A stretch of 7,953 nucleotides of DNA from CAYRXE01 sp964428205 (GTDB lineage: Bacteria; Patescibacteriota; Gracilibacteria; Peribacterales; Peribacteraceae). Position 1 is the stretch's first letter. The number at the start of each line of letters is the position of its first letter. The notes under the pieces are model-generated. The model had not been told where the DNA came from. It saw only the letters and a program-made list of their open reading frames with translations, and did not search any database. The DNA is taken from contig CAYRXE010000043.1 of NCBI GenBank assembly GCA_964428205.1, positions 1 through 7,953 of the forward strand, in the 5' to 3' direction. Both the position numbers and the translations under genes were made by a program. Below are positions 1 to 4,937 of this stretch, in pieces.

Positions 1-1
1 C

Positions 2-136
2 AGGCAGATGTTCGATGCTACATGCGCAAAGTGCGGTGCATCGTGCCAGGTTCCATTCAAGCCTCGCCCAGTCGAGGAGGGTGGTCGCCCGGTCCTCTGC
101 AAAGCGTGTTTCGACGCGCAGCGCATGGCAGCGTAA
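2..136 (+). CDS. CXXC/CXXC zinc-ribbon protein, 3' end only
   Basis: The frame is open from base 2 and gives 44 residues before TAA. It contains two cysteine pairs, CAKC and CKAC, separated by a short stretch with VPFKPRP and GGRPVLC, and ends FDAQRMAA. This spacing and the DATC..C....VPFKP..GRPV.C..C pattern match the small probable zinc-ribbon family (zf-trcl type) that is frequent in Candidate Phyla Radiation bacteria; the four cysteines should bind one zinc ion. There is an ATG at base 8, but it directly precedes the conserved DATC segment, and family members usually carry more sequence before it, so I treat the gene as cut by the window edge. The molecular role of the family is not established; nucleic-acid or protein binding is a guess. 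It is followed by a strong terminator, so it is the last gene of its transcript. Confidence 0.75.
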   Translation, partial: RQMFDATCAKCGASCQVPFKPRPVEEGGRPVLCKACFDAQRMAA

Positions 137-165
137 TGCTCGGATAATTCATAACTTCGACATTC

Positions 166-192
166 AAAAAGACGCCTTCGGGCGTCTTTTTT
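166..192 (+). terminator. Strong rho-independent terminator with UUCG tetraloop
   Basis: The stem pairs AAAAAGACGCC with GGCGTCTTTTT, 11 perfect base pairs, around a TTCG loop closed by C-G, the exceptionally stable cUUCGg tetraloop. The 3' arm runs into a T tract to base 192. It lies 30 nt after the zinc-ribbon stop codon and ends that transcript. The A-rich 5' flank makes it able to act in both directions, but no minus-strand gene ends here. Confidence 0.92.
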
Positions 193-208
193 GTGCCACA
201 ATAAAGGC

Positions 209-874
209 ATGAGAGACACGCGTGTTGATCTTCTGCGAACCTTGGCCATTACGCTCATGGTTGTGTATCACGCGATCTACGACCTCGCAGAGCTTCATGG
301 CTGGAATGTAGACGTGTTTACTGGTGGCTGGTGGTTGCTCGCTCGTACGAGTCTGATCTTGTTCTTAGTGGTGAGTGGAATCAGTTACGCACTCAGTCAT
401 CGCAGCAAAGGCACACACATTCGTTGGAAGAGATGGTTGCAAGTCGCAGGTGCTGCCGCACTCGTGAGCATCGCAACGTACATGATGGATCCAAAGACGT
501 TCGTGCAATTTGGAGTGCTCCATTTGATTGCGGTGAGTGCACTGCTTCTCCCCTACTTTGCGCGGATGAAAATGTGGAACGTTGTGATCGGCATTGTCGT
601 GATGATGATTCCATTCATCATTCATCCTTCATCATTCATCCTTATCCCATTTGGTTTCCCTCCCGCGGACTTCGTCACACTCGACTACGTTCCACTCATC
701 CCGTGGTTCGGTGTCGTGCTCGTGGGATATGGACTCGGGTACCTCTGGAAACCACACGCTGATGATCGCAAAGTCCTCAATAACCTCACCTGGCCAGGGA
801 GGCATTCGCTCCTGATCTACCTGGCCCACCAACCTGTCCTATTAGGCGTTTTGTGGCTTATAGCCAAATCCTGA
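209..874 (+). CDS. DUF1624 integral membrane acyltransferase-like protein
   Basis: The 221-residue protein matches the DUF1624 family, the bacterial relatives of the heparan-alpha-glucosaminide N-acetyltransferase catalytic domain. Visible family marks in order: RVDLLRTLAITLMVVYHAIYDL at the N-terminus with His21 in the first membrane segment; FGVLHLI around His105; GFPPADF followed by Tyr160 and the PLIPWFG segment (163-168); and GRHSLLIYLAHQP at 197-209 with His199 and His207. About six hydrophobic segments are visible, as expected for a polytopic inner-membrane protein. By family analogy it may move an acyl group across or onto a surface glycan, but the substrate is unknown. I start at the ATG at 209; an in-frame TTG at 191 lies within the T run of the preceding terminator. 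An AAAGG sits only one base before this ATG, too close for a normal Shine-Dalgarno. A 14-bp tandem repeat lies within residues 136-145. Confidence 0.88.
   Translation: MRDTRVDLLRTLAITLMVVYHAIYDLAELHGWNVDVFTGGWWLLARTSLILFLVVSGISYALSHRSKGTHIRWKRWLQVAGAAALVSIATYMMDPKTFVQFGVLHLIAVSALLLPYFARMKMWNVVIGIVVMMIPFIIHPSSFILIPFGFPPADFVTLDYVPLIPWFGVVLVGYGLGYLWKPHADDRKVLNNLTWPGRHSLLIYLAHQPVLLGVLWLIAKS
614..641 (+). repeat. Perfect 14-bp tandem duplication inside the DUF1624 gene
   Basis: TTCATCATTCATCC occurs twice, head to tail (614-627 and 628-641), and is itself built from TTCAT/CATTCAT units. Because 14 is not a multiple of 3, the copies are read in different frames: the first encodes FIIH plus part of Pro, the second SSFI. 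The encoded stretch is hydrophobic and in a membrane-proximal position, so the duplication is tolerated in frame. Confidence 0.85.
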
Positions 875-882
875 TTTTGACC

Positions 883-888
883 TATAAT
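883..888 (+). promoter_or_regulatory. Perfect -10 box TATAAT for the 99-residue protein gene
   Basis: A consensus TATAAT lies 9 nt after the DUF1624 stop codon and 55 nt before the next start codon. A convincing -35 at the usual 16-18 bp distance is not visible (the region reads ATAGCC), although TTGACC directly abuts the -10 at 877-882. Transcription would begin near 893-896, right at the base of the following hairpin. Confidence 0.5.
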
Positions 889-890
889 AA

Positions 891-914
891 GCAAACTGAC
901 TTTACCGTCAGTGC
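891..914 (+). promoter_or_regulatory. Hairpin at the predicted mRNA 5' end
   Basis: CTGAC (896-900) pairs with GTCAG (907-911) around the loop TTTACC, and GCA (891-893) can extend the stem to TGC (912-914) across an AA bulge. It starts at the predicted transcription start and ends well upstream of the Shine-Dalgarno, so it is placed to protect the 5' end or to bind a regulator rather than to block the ribosome. A role is inference. Confidence 0.5.
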
Positions 915-930
915 TCATTCGGAAACCAAC

Positions 931-936
931 GGAGGG
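931..936 (+). promoter_or_regulatory. Ribosome binding site GGAGGG fixing the start at 944
   Basis: GGAGGG lies 7 nt before the ATG at 944. It decides between this ATG and an earlier in-frame GTG at 911, which lies within the 5' hairpin and has no such site. Confidence 0.75.
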
Positions 937-943
937 CCTTCTT

Positions 944-1243
944 ATGATCGCGTTCGCTGGAGTAAAGGGGGTCGTTAAAAAGGCCCTCATCTGTCCCGGC
1001 AAGCGCTACGGAGTTCATGTGACCACAAACTTCGGTGGCGCGGCCCGCATGATGTTGATCAGAACTGGTTTCAGTACTGGTATCGACATCAGTGGCGAAT
1101 GGGTGACATACGAGAAAACAAAGACCGATGTCACTCTGGTCGTCCCAAATGACTTCATCGCAGGTCATCTGGTGCTGGAGCGTTACGACGGCAGCCGCTT
1201 TGTGCCGGACGAAAGCGTGGAGCTCGTCACGGTAGCTGAATGA
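944..1243 (+). CDS. Hypothetical 99-residue protein, unrecognised family
   Basis: I do not recognise this protein. It begins MIAFAGVKGVVKKALICPGK, continues with alternating hydrophobic and polar stretches (RYGVHVTTNFGGAARMM, TDVTLVVP, HLVLERYDGSRF) that suggest beta strands, and ends in an acidic, valine-rich tail (PDESVELVTVAE). There is no signal peptide, no transmembrane helix and no obvious catalytic motif; one cysteine (Cys17) is present. It is probably a small soluble, beta-rich cytoplasmic protein. The start is fixed by a GGAGGG at 931-936. The gene has its own TATAAT upstream and a terminator-like hairpin directly after the stop, so it is most likely transcribed alone, between two envelope-related genes. 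Reality of the gene is supported by these signals rather than by homology. Confidence 0.75.
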   Translation: MIAFAGVKGVVKKALICPGKRYGVHVTTNFGGAARMMLIRTGFSTGIDISGEWVTYEKTKTDVTLVVPNDFIAGHLVLERYDGSRFVPDESVELVTVAE

Positions 1244-1251
1244 ACCTCATC

Positions 1252-1276
1252 CCCTTCTCTGCTATGCAGGGAAGGG
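1252..1276 (+). terminator. Terminator-like hairpin after the 99-residue gene
   Basis: CCCTTCTCTGC pairs with GCAGGGAAGGG over 11 positions (one G-U) around the loop TAT. It starts 8 nt after the stop codon. The following sequence is T-rich but interrupted (TGATTTCGAAGATTTTTC), so termination may be incomplete. Its position inside the upstream extension of the LCP reading frame argues that the LCP gene starts after it. Confidence 0.6.
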
Positions 1277-1309
1277 TGATTTCGAAGATTTTTCTTATCT
1301 CTTTAGGGG

Positions 1310-1338
1310 TTCACCGACAGAGGGTTTTGCCCTACACT
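1310..1338 (+). promoter_or_regulatory. Candidate promoter of the LCP gene
   Basis: TTCACC (1310-1315) and TACACT (1333-1338) each match four of six consensus bases and are separated by 17 bp. The -10 ends 9 nt before the ATG at 1348, so the transcript would be leaderless or nearly so. This fits the absence of any Shine-Dalgarno there. Confidence 0.4.
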
Positions 1339-1347
1339 CTGCCCCAC

Positions 1348-2970
1348 ATGTCGTTTACCGTCCGCAAGATCAAGGAGGAGAAACCTCCTCATCCTCTGGT
1401 AGTAGCGCTTATAAAGGGAGCCCAGCTCAGCCTTCGTCTGTGGGTGCCCATGGGTCAGTGGTACAAACACTGGAAAGCCCGCAAGCAGGCGTCCGATACA
1501 GAGAAGAAGCGCCTTGGCATTTTGAAGAAGGTTCTCACGGTTCTCGTGTGCATCCTGCTCTTCTGTTTAGTGATCGCAGGAGTGGTAAAAGCGATGGTGA
1601 GTGCGAAGGTTCTCACACTCAGCACTGCGTTCTCGGTTGTTGGTACGGATTTACCGACGGATGCGAACGGATTCACGAATATCCTCCTGCTCGGCAAAGG
1701 TGATGATGAGCACGAAGGAACAGACCTCACCGATAGCATGATGCTCCTGAGTTTGGATCCACGTGATACGAAGAGCGCATTTTTGATGAGTGTGCCGCGC
1801 GACTTATACATCTTAGATAACAAGCACGGCATTCGCGGTCGCGTGAACCAGCTTTATCGCGATTATCGCATCACACTGCGCAACAAAGGCACACCCATGA
1901 AAGACACTCCTGTGCCTGCGATGAACATGCTCGCAGAAGAGATGGGTTACCAGTTCGGCATCGATATTCATCACGTGTTCATGGTGAACTTCTCGGCATT
2001 CACGAAGATCGTGGATGAGATCGGCGGCATCGATGTGACGGTGCCAGAGGACCTTGTGGATACCGAATACCCGAATGAAACGGAGGATGGATACACCACC
2101 TTTATGCTCAAGGCAGGTCCACAGCATTTGGATGGAACCGTCGCACTCAAATACGTGCGTAGCCGCCACTCCACGAGCGACTTTGGCCGTTCTGCACGCC
2201 AACAGCAGGTACTTGGAGCACTCAAAGAAAAAGCCGAAACAGAAGGAATTCTGCGTAGTCCGGGCAAGCTGATCAGTCTCTGGAACATCGTGTCGCAGAA
2301 CACACTCACCACCATGACCCTTGGAGAAATGCTCGGTCTTGCCGAACTCGGTACCAAGATTGATCGCGGAAATTTGATCACACTGCAGCTGAATAATCAG
2401 ACGGGATACGAGGGTCTCAATCCCCTACCAGGTGGCATGTTGTATAACCCACCACGTGATCAGTTCGATGGTGCGTCGGTATTGCTCCCAATTTCGATTC
2501 CAGAATTCCCTGTGACGTACAGGCACATCAAGTTGCTCGTGCAACTCCTCACGCAAAACCGTCCGCTCTACTTGGCTCCGCCGAGTATCGCCGTGTTTAA
2601 CGCGAGTGGAAAAAGCGGACTCGCATACCTCCTCGCAAGTGAGTTCACGCGCTTTAACATTCGCGTCGACGAAACCGGCAACTACCCGGGCGGTAAGCGC
2701 GATACTTCTGTTATCATCGCCCGCAGCGAAGCCGACAGAGGCATTGCTCAGTTCTTCGGGGACATCCTGGATATTCCCGTGGAAGTCTTAGACCCCGAAA
2801 CACCCACAGAAGGCCTGGCTTTGGTGCAGATCGTGCTTGGCAAAGACTTCACCTATCAACCGTTTGTACGGCTTTTCCCAGAACCTGCTGTACCGGAAGT
2901 CACTTCTGAATCATCCTCTTCGTCGGATTCTTCGATCTCCTCGGACTCTTCGGATTCCTCTCTCCAATGA
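1348..2970 (+). CDS. LCP (LytR-CpsA-Psr) family protein with LytR_C domain
   Basis: The 540-residue protein has a basic cytoplasmic N-terminus, one membrane anchor (about 61-83) and an extracellular part. The LCP domain covers about 110-295: NILLLGKGDD, TDLTDSMMLLSLDP with Asp129, SVPRD (148-152), and YVRSRHSTSDFGRSARQQQVL with Arg271, Arg273, Asp278, Arg281 and Arg284, the residues that bind the polyprenyl pyrophosphate head group in the family. A LytR_C domain follows at about 412-505 (IAVFNASGKSGLA...). The last 22 residues are a Ser/Asp-rich tail. LCP enzymes transfer lipid-linked glycopolymers to the cell wall; the exact polymer here is unknown. An in-frame ATG at 1240 overlaps the previous stop, but that extension would cross a terminator-like hairpin and the promoter and adds an unconserved segment, so I prefer 1348. 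The gene overlaps the next by 4 nt. Confidence 0.9.
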   Translation: MSFTVRKIKEEKPPHPLVVALIKGAQLSLRLWVPMGQWYKHWKARKQASDTEKKRLGILKKVLTVLVCILLFCLVIAGVVKAMVSAKVLTLSTAFSVVGTDLPTDANGFTNILLLGKGDDEHEGTDLTDSMMLLSLDPRDTKSAFLMSVPRDLYILDNKHGIRGRVNQLYRDYRITLRNKGTPMKDTPVPAMNMLAEEMGYQFGIDIHHVFMVNFSAFTKIVDEIGGIDVTVPEDLVDTEYPNETEDGYTTFMLKAGPQHLDGTVALKYVRSRHSTSDFGRSARQQQVLGALKEKAETEGILRSPGKLISLWNIVSQNTLTTMTLGEMLGLAELGTKIDRGNLITLQLNNQTGYEGLNPLPGGMLYNPPRDQFDGASVLLPISIPEFPVTYRHIKLLVQLLTQNRPLYLAPPSIAVFNASGKSGLAYLLASEFTRFNIRVDETGNYPGGKRDTSVIIARSEADRGIAQFFGDILDIPVEVLDPETPTEGLALVQIVLGKDFTYQPFVRLFPEPAVPEVTSESSSSSDSSISSDSSDSSLQ

Positions 2971-3869
2971 CCCCCCGCGAACTCATCGCCGAAGCTTGGG
3001 CCATTACACAGCGCGAAAAGTCGCTGCGCCACTGGGGATTTTTTACGTCGTTCTTCGAAACCCTCCTCAACCTCAAACTCATTTCGTATCAGGTGTACTT
3101 CTTGATCGAGCACGCACGCGGAGGAAGTGCCGGATTCTTCGACATCGAGATCATCATTTATAACTCCATGCCGCACTGGTTCTTTTGGACGTTCCTCATC
3201 CTGCTCATCGTGCTGTTTGTCGTCGAACTCTTTGTGCCGCATCTCGCGCTCGGTGCCATCACAGGATTGGCTGCAAAGGCACATAAGAAAGAAGAGTGCA
3301 CCGGTGGCCTGGTGCTGTCGCTGTATAACTTCTTCCCCATCTTCGCCATTCACGAGGCATTGTTCCTCAGCAACTGGGCAACGGTGATCACGGCGATTTC
3401 GGTCGCTGCTCGTTATATCGACGGAGATATCAAATACTGGATCATCGGCTTCCTCGCATTCTTTTGGTTTGTCAGTAACGTTCTCGCGTTCTTCTTCAGC
3501 TTCGCCGTTCCCGCAGTGGTAGTCGAAAAGCAGGGCATCTTCAGCGCCATGTCTACGAGCTTCAAACTGATCGTGAGTTACTTGGGTCGCATCATGTTCC
3601 TCATGTTGCTCCTCTTCGTCATCACCATCCGCATCATCCTCAACACCCTCATCGTGCTCATCATCCCTGCGATTGTTGTCGGTATCGCCATCCTCTTTAC
3701 GTTCGTCCTCTCCCCTGCAGCGAGCTACACCATCGCCTTCTGTATTGGCACCGTGCTTGTGCTCATCGCGAGTTATTTCTTTGGATACCTGCAGGTCTTC
3801 CAGCACACCGTGTGGACCATCACCTTTATGGAACTGCGTAAGCACAAGGATCTGGATGTCATTGGCTGA
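2967..3869 (+). CDS. Polytopic membrane protein, unknown function
   Basis: A 300-residue, strongly hydrophobic protein with an N-terminal amphipathic, basic stretch (MTPRELIAEAWAITQREKSL) and roughly five to six membrane segments, near 70-92, 120-150, 156-182, 205-246 (long enough for two) and 253-285. The segment VPAVVVEKQGIFSAMSTSFK (181-200) fits the P-x-V-V-x-E-x-x-G-x-x-x-A-x-x-x-S pattern seen in polytopic families such as YciC/UPF0259 and the membrane domain of glycerophosphodiester phosphodiesterases; membership is a suggestion only. It ends in a charged cytoplasmic tail (ELRKHKDLDVIG). The start codon shares ATGA with the stop of the LCP gene, so the two are translationally coupled and probably act together at the envelope. 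No Shine-Dalgarno is needed or seen. No terminator follows; the next promoter begins at the base after the stop. Confidence 0.85.
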   Translation: MTPRELIAEAWAITQREKSLRHWGFFTSFFETLLNLKLISYQVYFLIEHARGGSAGFFDIEIIIYNSMPHWFFWTFLILLIVLFVVELFVPHLALGAITGLAAKAHKKEECTGGLVLSLYNFFPIFAIHEALFLSNWATVITAISVAARYIDGDIKYWIIGFLAFFWFVSNVLAFFFSFAVPAVVVEKQGIFSAMSTSFKLIVSYLGRIMFLMLLLFVITIRIILNTLIVLIIPAIVVGIAILFTFVLSPAASYTIAFCIGTVLVLIASYFFGYLQVFQHTVWTITFMELRKHKDLDVIG

Positions 3870-3897
3870 TTGACAAATAAACTTTACATTGTAAAAT
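3870..3897 (+). promoter_or_regulatory. Consensus promoter of the 59-residue protein gene
   Basis: The -35 is a perfect TTGACA (3870-3875), the spacer is 16 bp, and the -10 is TAAAAT (3892-3897, five of six). Start of transcription is expected near 3904, giving a leader of about 30 nt. A 13-bp palindrome, TTTACA-T-TGTAAA (3883-3895), overlaps the spacer and -10 and could be an operator. Confidence 0.75.
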
Positions 3898-3921
3898 AAG
3901 AGCCAGTTCTCTTCTCTCTTT

Positions 3922-3926
3922 AGGAG
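3922..3926 (+). promoter_or_regulatory. Ribosome binding site AGGAG for the 59-residue protein
   Basis: AGGAG lies 8 nt before the ATG at 3935 and, with the promoter, shows that this short frame is translated. Confidence 0.75.
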
Positions 3927-3934
3927 TAGGTCTG

Positions 3935-4114
3935 ATGCGAACGGAATCGCCGCTGCGTAAGTTGCTAGTCCTCGTACTAGCAGGTCTCGTCCTCTTCTTC
4001 TTGGTTCGGAATCAAATCCGAATCACGGATGATGAAGACGACCGCTCCACGATCATCACCTTCGAAGATCCTTCTCCGATCCGCCAAGCGGACTATCGGG
4101 AGACGCAGAAATAG
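3935..4114 (+). CDS. Small single-pass membrane protein, 59 residues
   Basis: The protein reads MRTESPLRK, then a hydrophobic segment LLVLVLAGLVLFFLV (10-24), then RNQIR and an acidic, polar tail (TDDEDDRSTIITFEDPSPIR...ETQK). This is the layout of a small membrane-anchored protein; the basic N-terminus suggests it faces the cytoplasm. I do not recognise a family. It has a near-consensus promoter, an AGGAG at good spacing and a strong terminator 20 nt after its stop, so it is a complete single-gene unit and likely well expressed. A perfect dyad TGCTAGT / ACTAGCA (3963-3982) lies in its coding sequence. It sits between an envelope unit and the lexA unit; nothing ties it firmly to either. Confidence 0.75.
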   Translation: MRTESPLRKLLVLVLAGLVLFFLVRNQIRITDDEDDRSTIITFEDPSPIRQADYRETQK

Positions 4115-4128
4115 TCAGCTCTGCTGAC
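4114..4128 (+). other. Small hairpin after the 59-residue gene
   Basis: GTCAGC pairs with GCTGAC over six bases around the loop TCT, beginning at the last base of the stop codon. It has no T tract of its own and probably supports the terminator just downstream or protects the mRNA 3' end. Confidence 0.5.
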
Positions 4129-4134
4129 GTAACG

Positions 4135-4164
4135 AGACCGATGCAATCGCATCGGTCTTCTTTT
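4135..4164 (+). terminator. Strong rho-independent terminator before lexA
   Basis: AGACCGATGC pairs perfectly with GCATCGGTCT over 10 bp around the loop AATC and is followed by TCTTTT. It closes the 59-residue gene and isolates the lexA promoter from upstream transcription. Confidence 0.87.
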
Positions 4165-4214
4165 AGATCAGGAAATGAAGAAGCACTCTGTCTACGAGAA
4201 TACGACCCAGGTTC

Positions 4215-4243
4215 TTGACGGTGTCCTTCCGTACACCTATGTT
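4215..4243 (+). promoter_or_regulatory. lexA promoter
   Basis: TTGACG (4215-4220, five of six) and TATGTT (4238-4243, four of six) are separated by exactly 17 bp. Transcription should begin near 4250, giving a leader of about 73 nt before the lexA ATG. The -10 box is the central spacer of a perfect dyad. Confidence 0.65.
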
Positions 4244-4251
4244 GGTGTACG
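4230..4251 (+). promoter_or_regulatory. Candidate LexA operator, 8-6-8 perfect dyad on the -10
   Basis: The left arm CGTACACC (4230-4237) is the exact reverse complement of the right arm GGTGTACG (4244-4251); the 6-bp centre is TATGTT, the -10 of the lexA promoter. A dimeric repressor bound here would exclude RNA polymerase, the usual mode of LexA autoregulation. The dyad is not the E. coli SOS box (CTGT-N8-ACAG) nor the Gram-positive one (CGAAC...GTTCG). That LexA is the binder is inference from position. Confidence 0.6.
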
Positions 4252-4322
4252 TTCATCCTAGTCACGGCGTAGTTACGGCGAAACGAAGTGAAGCCGAACG
4301 AAGCCGGATTCCCCAGCATCCT

Positions 4323-4937
4323 ATGACTGTTCAGGAACTCACCAAGCACCAGAACAACGTCCTGGAATACATCCGGGAGTTCCAGCAGAAGAAGGGTTAC
4401 TCACCTTCTCTCGCAGATCTCGCAGAGGCCTTTGAGGTGAAGAGTAAGAACGCCGTCGCAAAAGTGGTGAATGTGTTGGAGAAGACGAAGAACATTACGA
4501 AGGATCCCAAAGGTCGTATCAAGATCATCGATCGCATTGCTGCTGCCGTGGAGTCGATCCCGTTTAGCCTCCCGCTCTTCGGACCCATCGCCGCTGGCTT
4601 CGCCGCCCCGGTGGAAGAACAAGCAGAAGAGACGATCACGATTGAGAACTACTTGGTACGCGACAAGAGCTCAACCTTTTTGCTGCGTGTAAAAGGCGAC
4701 AGCATGATCGAAGCCGGTATTCACGAAGGTGATCTCGTGGTGGTGGAGCGCGGTAAGGAACCACGAGTCGGAGACATTGTGGTGGGCATCTTGGATGGAG
4801 AATTCACGCTCAAGAGGCTCATCAAAGAAGATGGTAAGTTCGTGCTCAAGGCAGAGAACAGCCGTTACCCAAGGCTCTACGCACGTGAAGAACTGCAAAT
4901 AGCAGGCGTCGTGCGCGGCACGATACGTAAATATTAG
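4323..4937 (+). CDS. lexA: LexA, SOS-response repressor
   Basis: The 204-residue protein has the full LexA layout and length. Residues 1-70 form the winged-helix DNA-binding domain (LTKHQNNVLEYIREF, GYSPSLADLAEAF, then KSKNAVAKVVNVLEK as the probable recognition helix). The self-cleavage site is Ala91-Gly92 within PIAAGFAAP. The peptidase_S24 domain has nucleophile Ser127 in KGDSMIEAGIHEGD and general base Lys164 in GEFTLKRL. It should repress SOS genes until RecA filaments on single-stranded DNA stimulate its cleavage. The start at 4323 matches the family N-terminus; an in-frame ATG at 4239 lies inside the -10 box and is not usable. No Shine-Dalgarno is seen before 4323. The upstream dyad on its promoter suggests autorepression, and dinB follows after 104 nt with no terminator between, implying one SOS transcript. 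Confidence 0.94.
   Translation: MTVQELTKHQNNVLEYIREFQQKKGYSPSLADLAEAFEVKSKNAVAKVVNVLEKTKNITKDPKGRIKIIDRIAAAVESIPFSLPLFGPIAAGFAAPVEEQAEETITIENYLVRDKSSTFLLRVKGDSMIEAGIHEGDLVVVERGKEPRVGDIVVGILDGEFTLKRLIKEDGKFVLKAENSRYPRLYAREELQIAGVVRGTIRKY

Noticed and set aside
15..212. 65-codon plus-strand frame at the left end
   Set aside because: It overlaps the zinc-ribbon frame with its four ordered cysteines, and its 3' part crosses the terminator.
1240..1347. Start of the LCP gene at the ATG overlapping the previous stop
   Set aside because: The extension contains a terminator-like hairpin and the likely promoter and encodes an unconserved-looking segment.
2856..3845. 329-codon open frame on the minus strand opposite the polytopic membrane protein gene
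   Set aside because: Its product is an implausible run of Asp, Glu, His and Arg, the expected antisense shadow of hydrophobic codons, and the plus-strand frame has clear membrane segments and coupling to the LCP gene.
3963..3982. TGCTAGT / ACTAGCA dyad inside the 59-residue gene
   Set aside because: A 7-bp dyad with a 6-nt spacer is expected a few times by chance in a window of this size, and it is not placed on a promoter.
4264..4306. Paired direct repeats ACGGCG and GAAGCCG in the lexA leader
   Set aside because: They are short, do not form a stable hairpin that I can see, and could be chance; no riboswitch-like structure is evident.
4215..4322. N-terminal extension of lexA by 36 codons
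   Set aside because: It would start inside the -35 box or, at the ATG at 4239, inside the -10 box; the LexA family N-terminus aligns with 4323.
4056..4349. 97-codon minus-strand frame between the 59-residue gene and lexA
   Set aside because: It crosses a strong terminator, the lexA promoter and the lexA start, and has no recognisable product.
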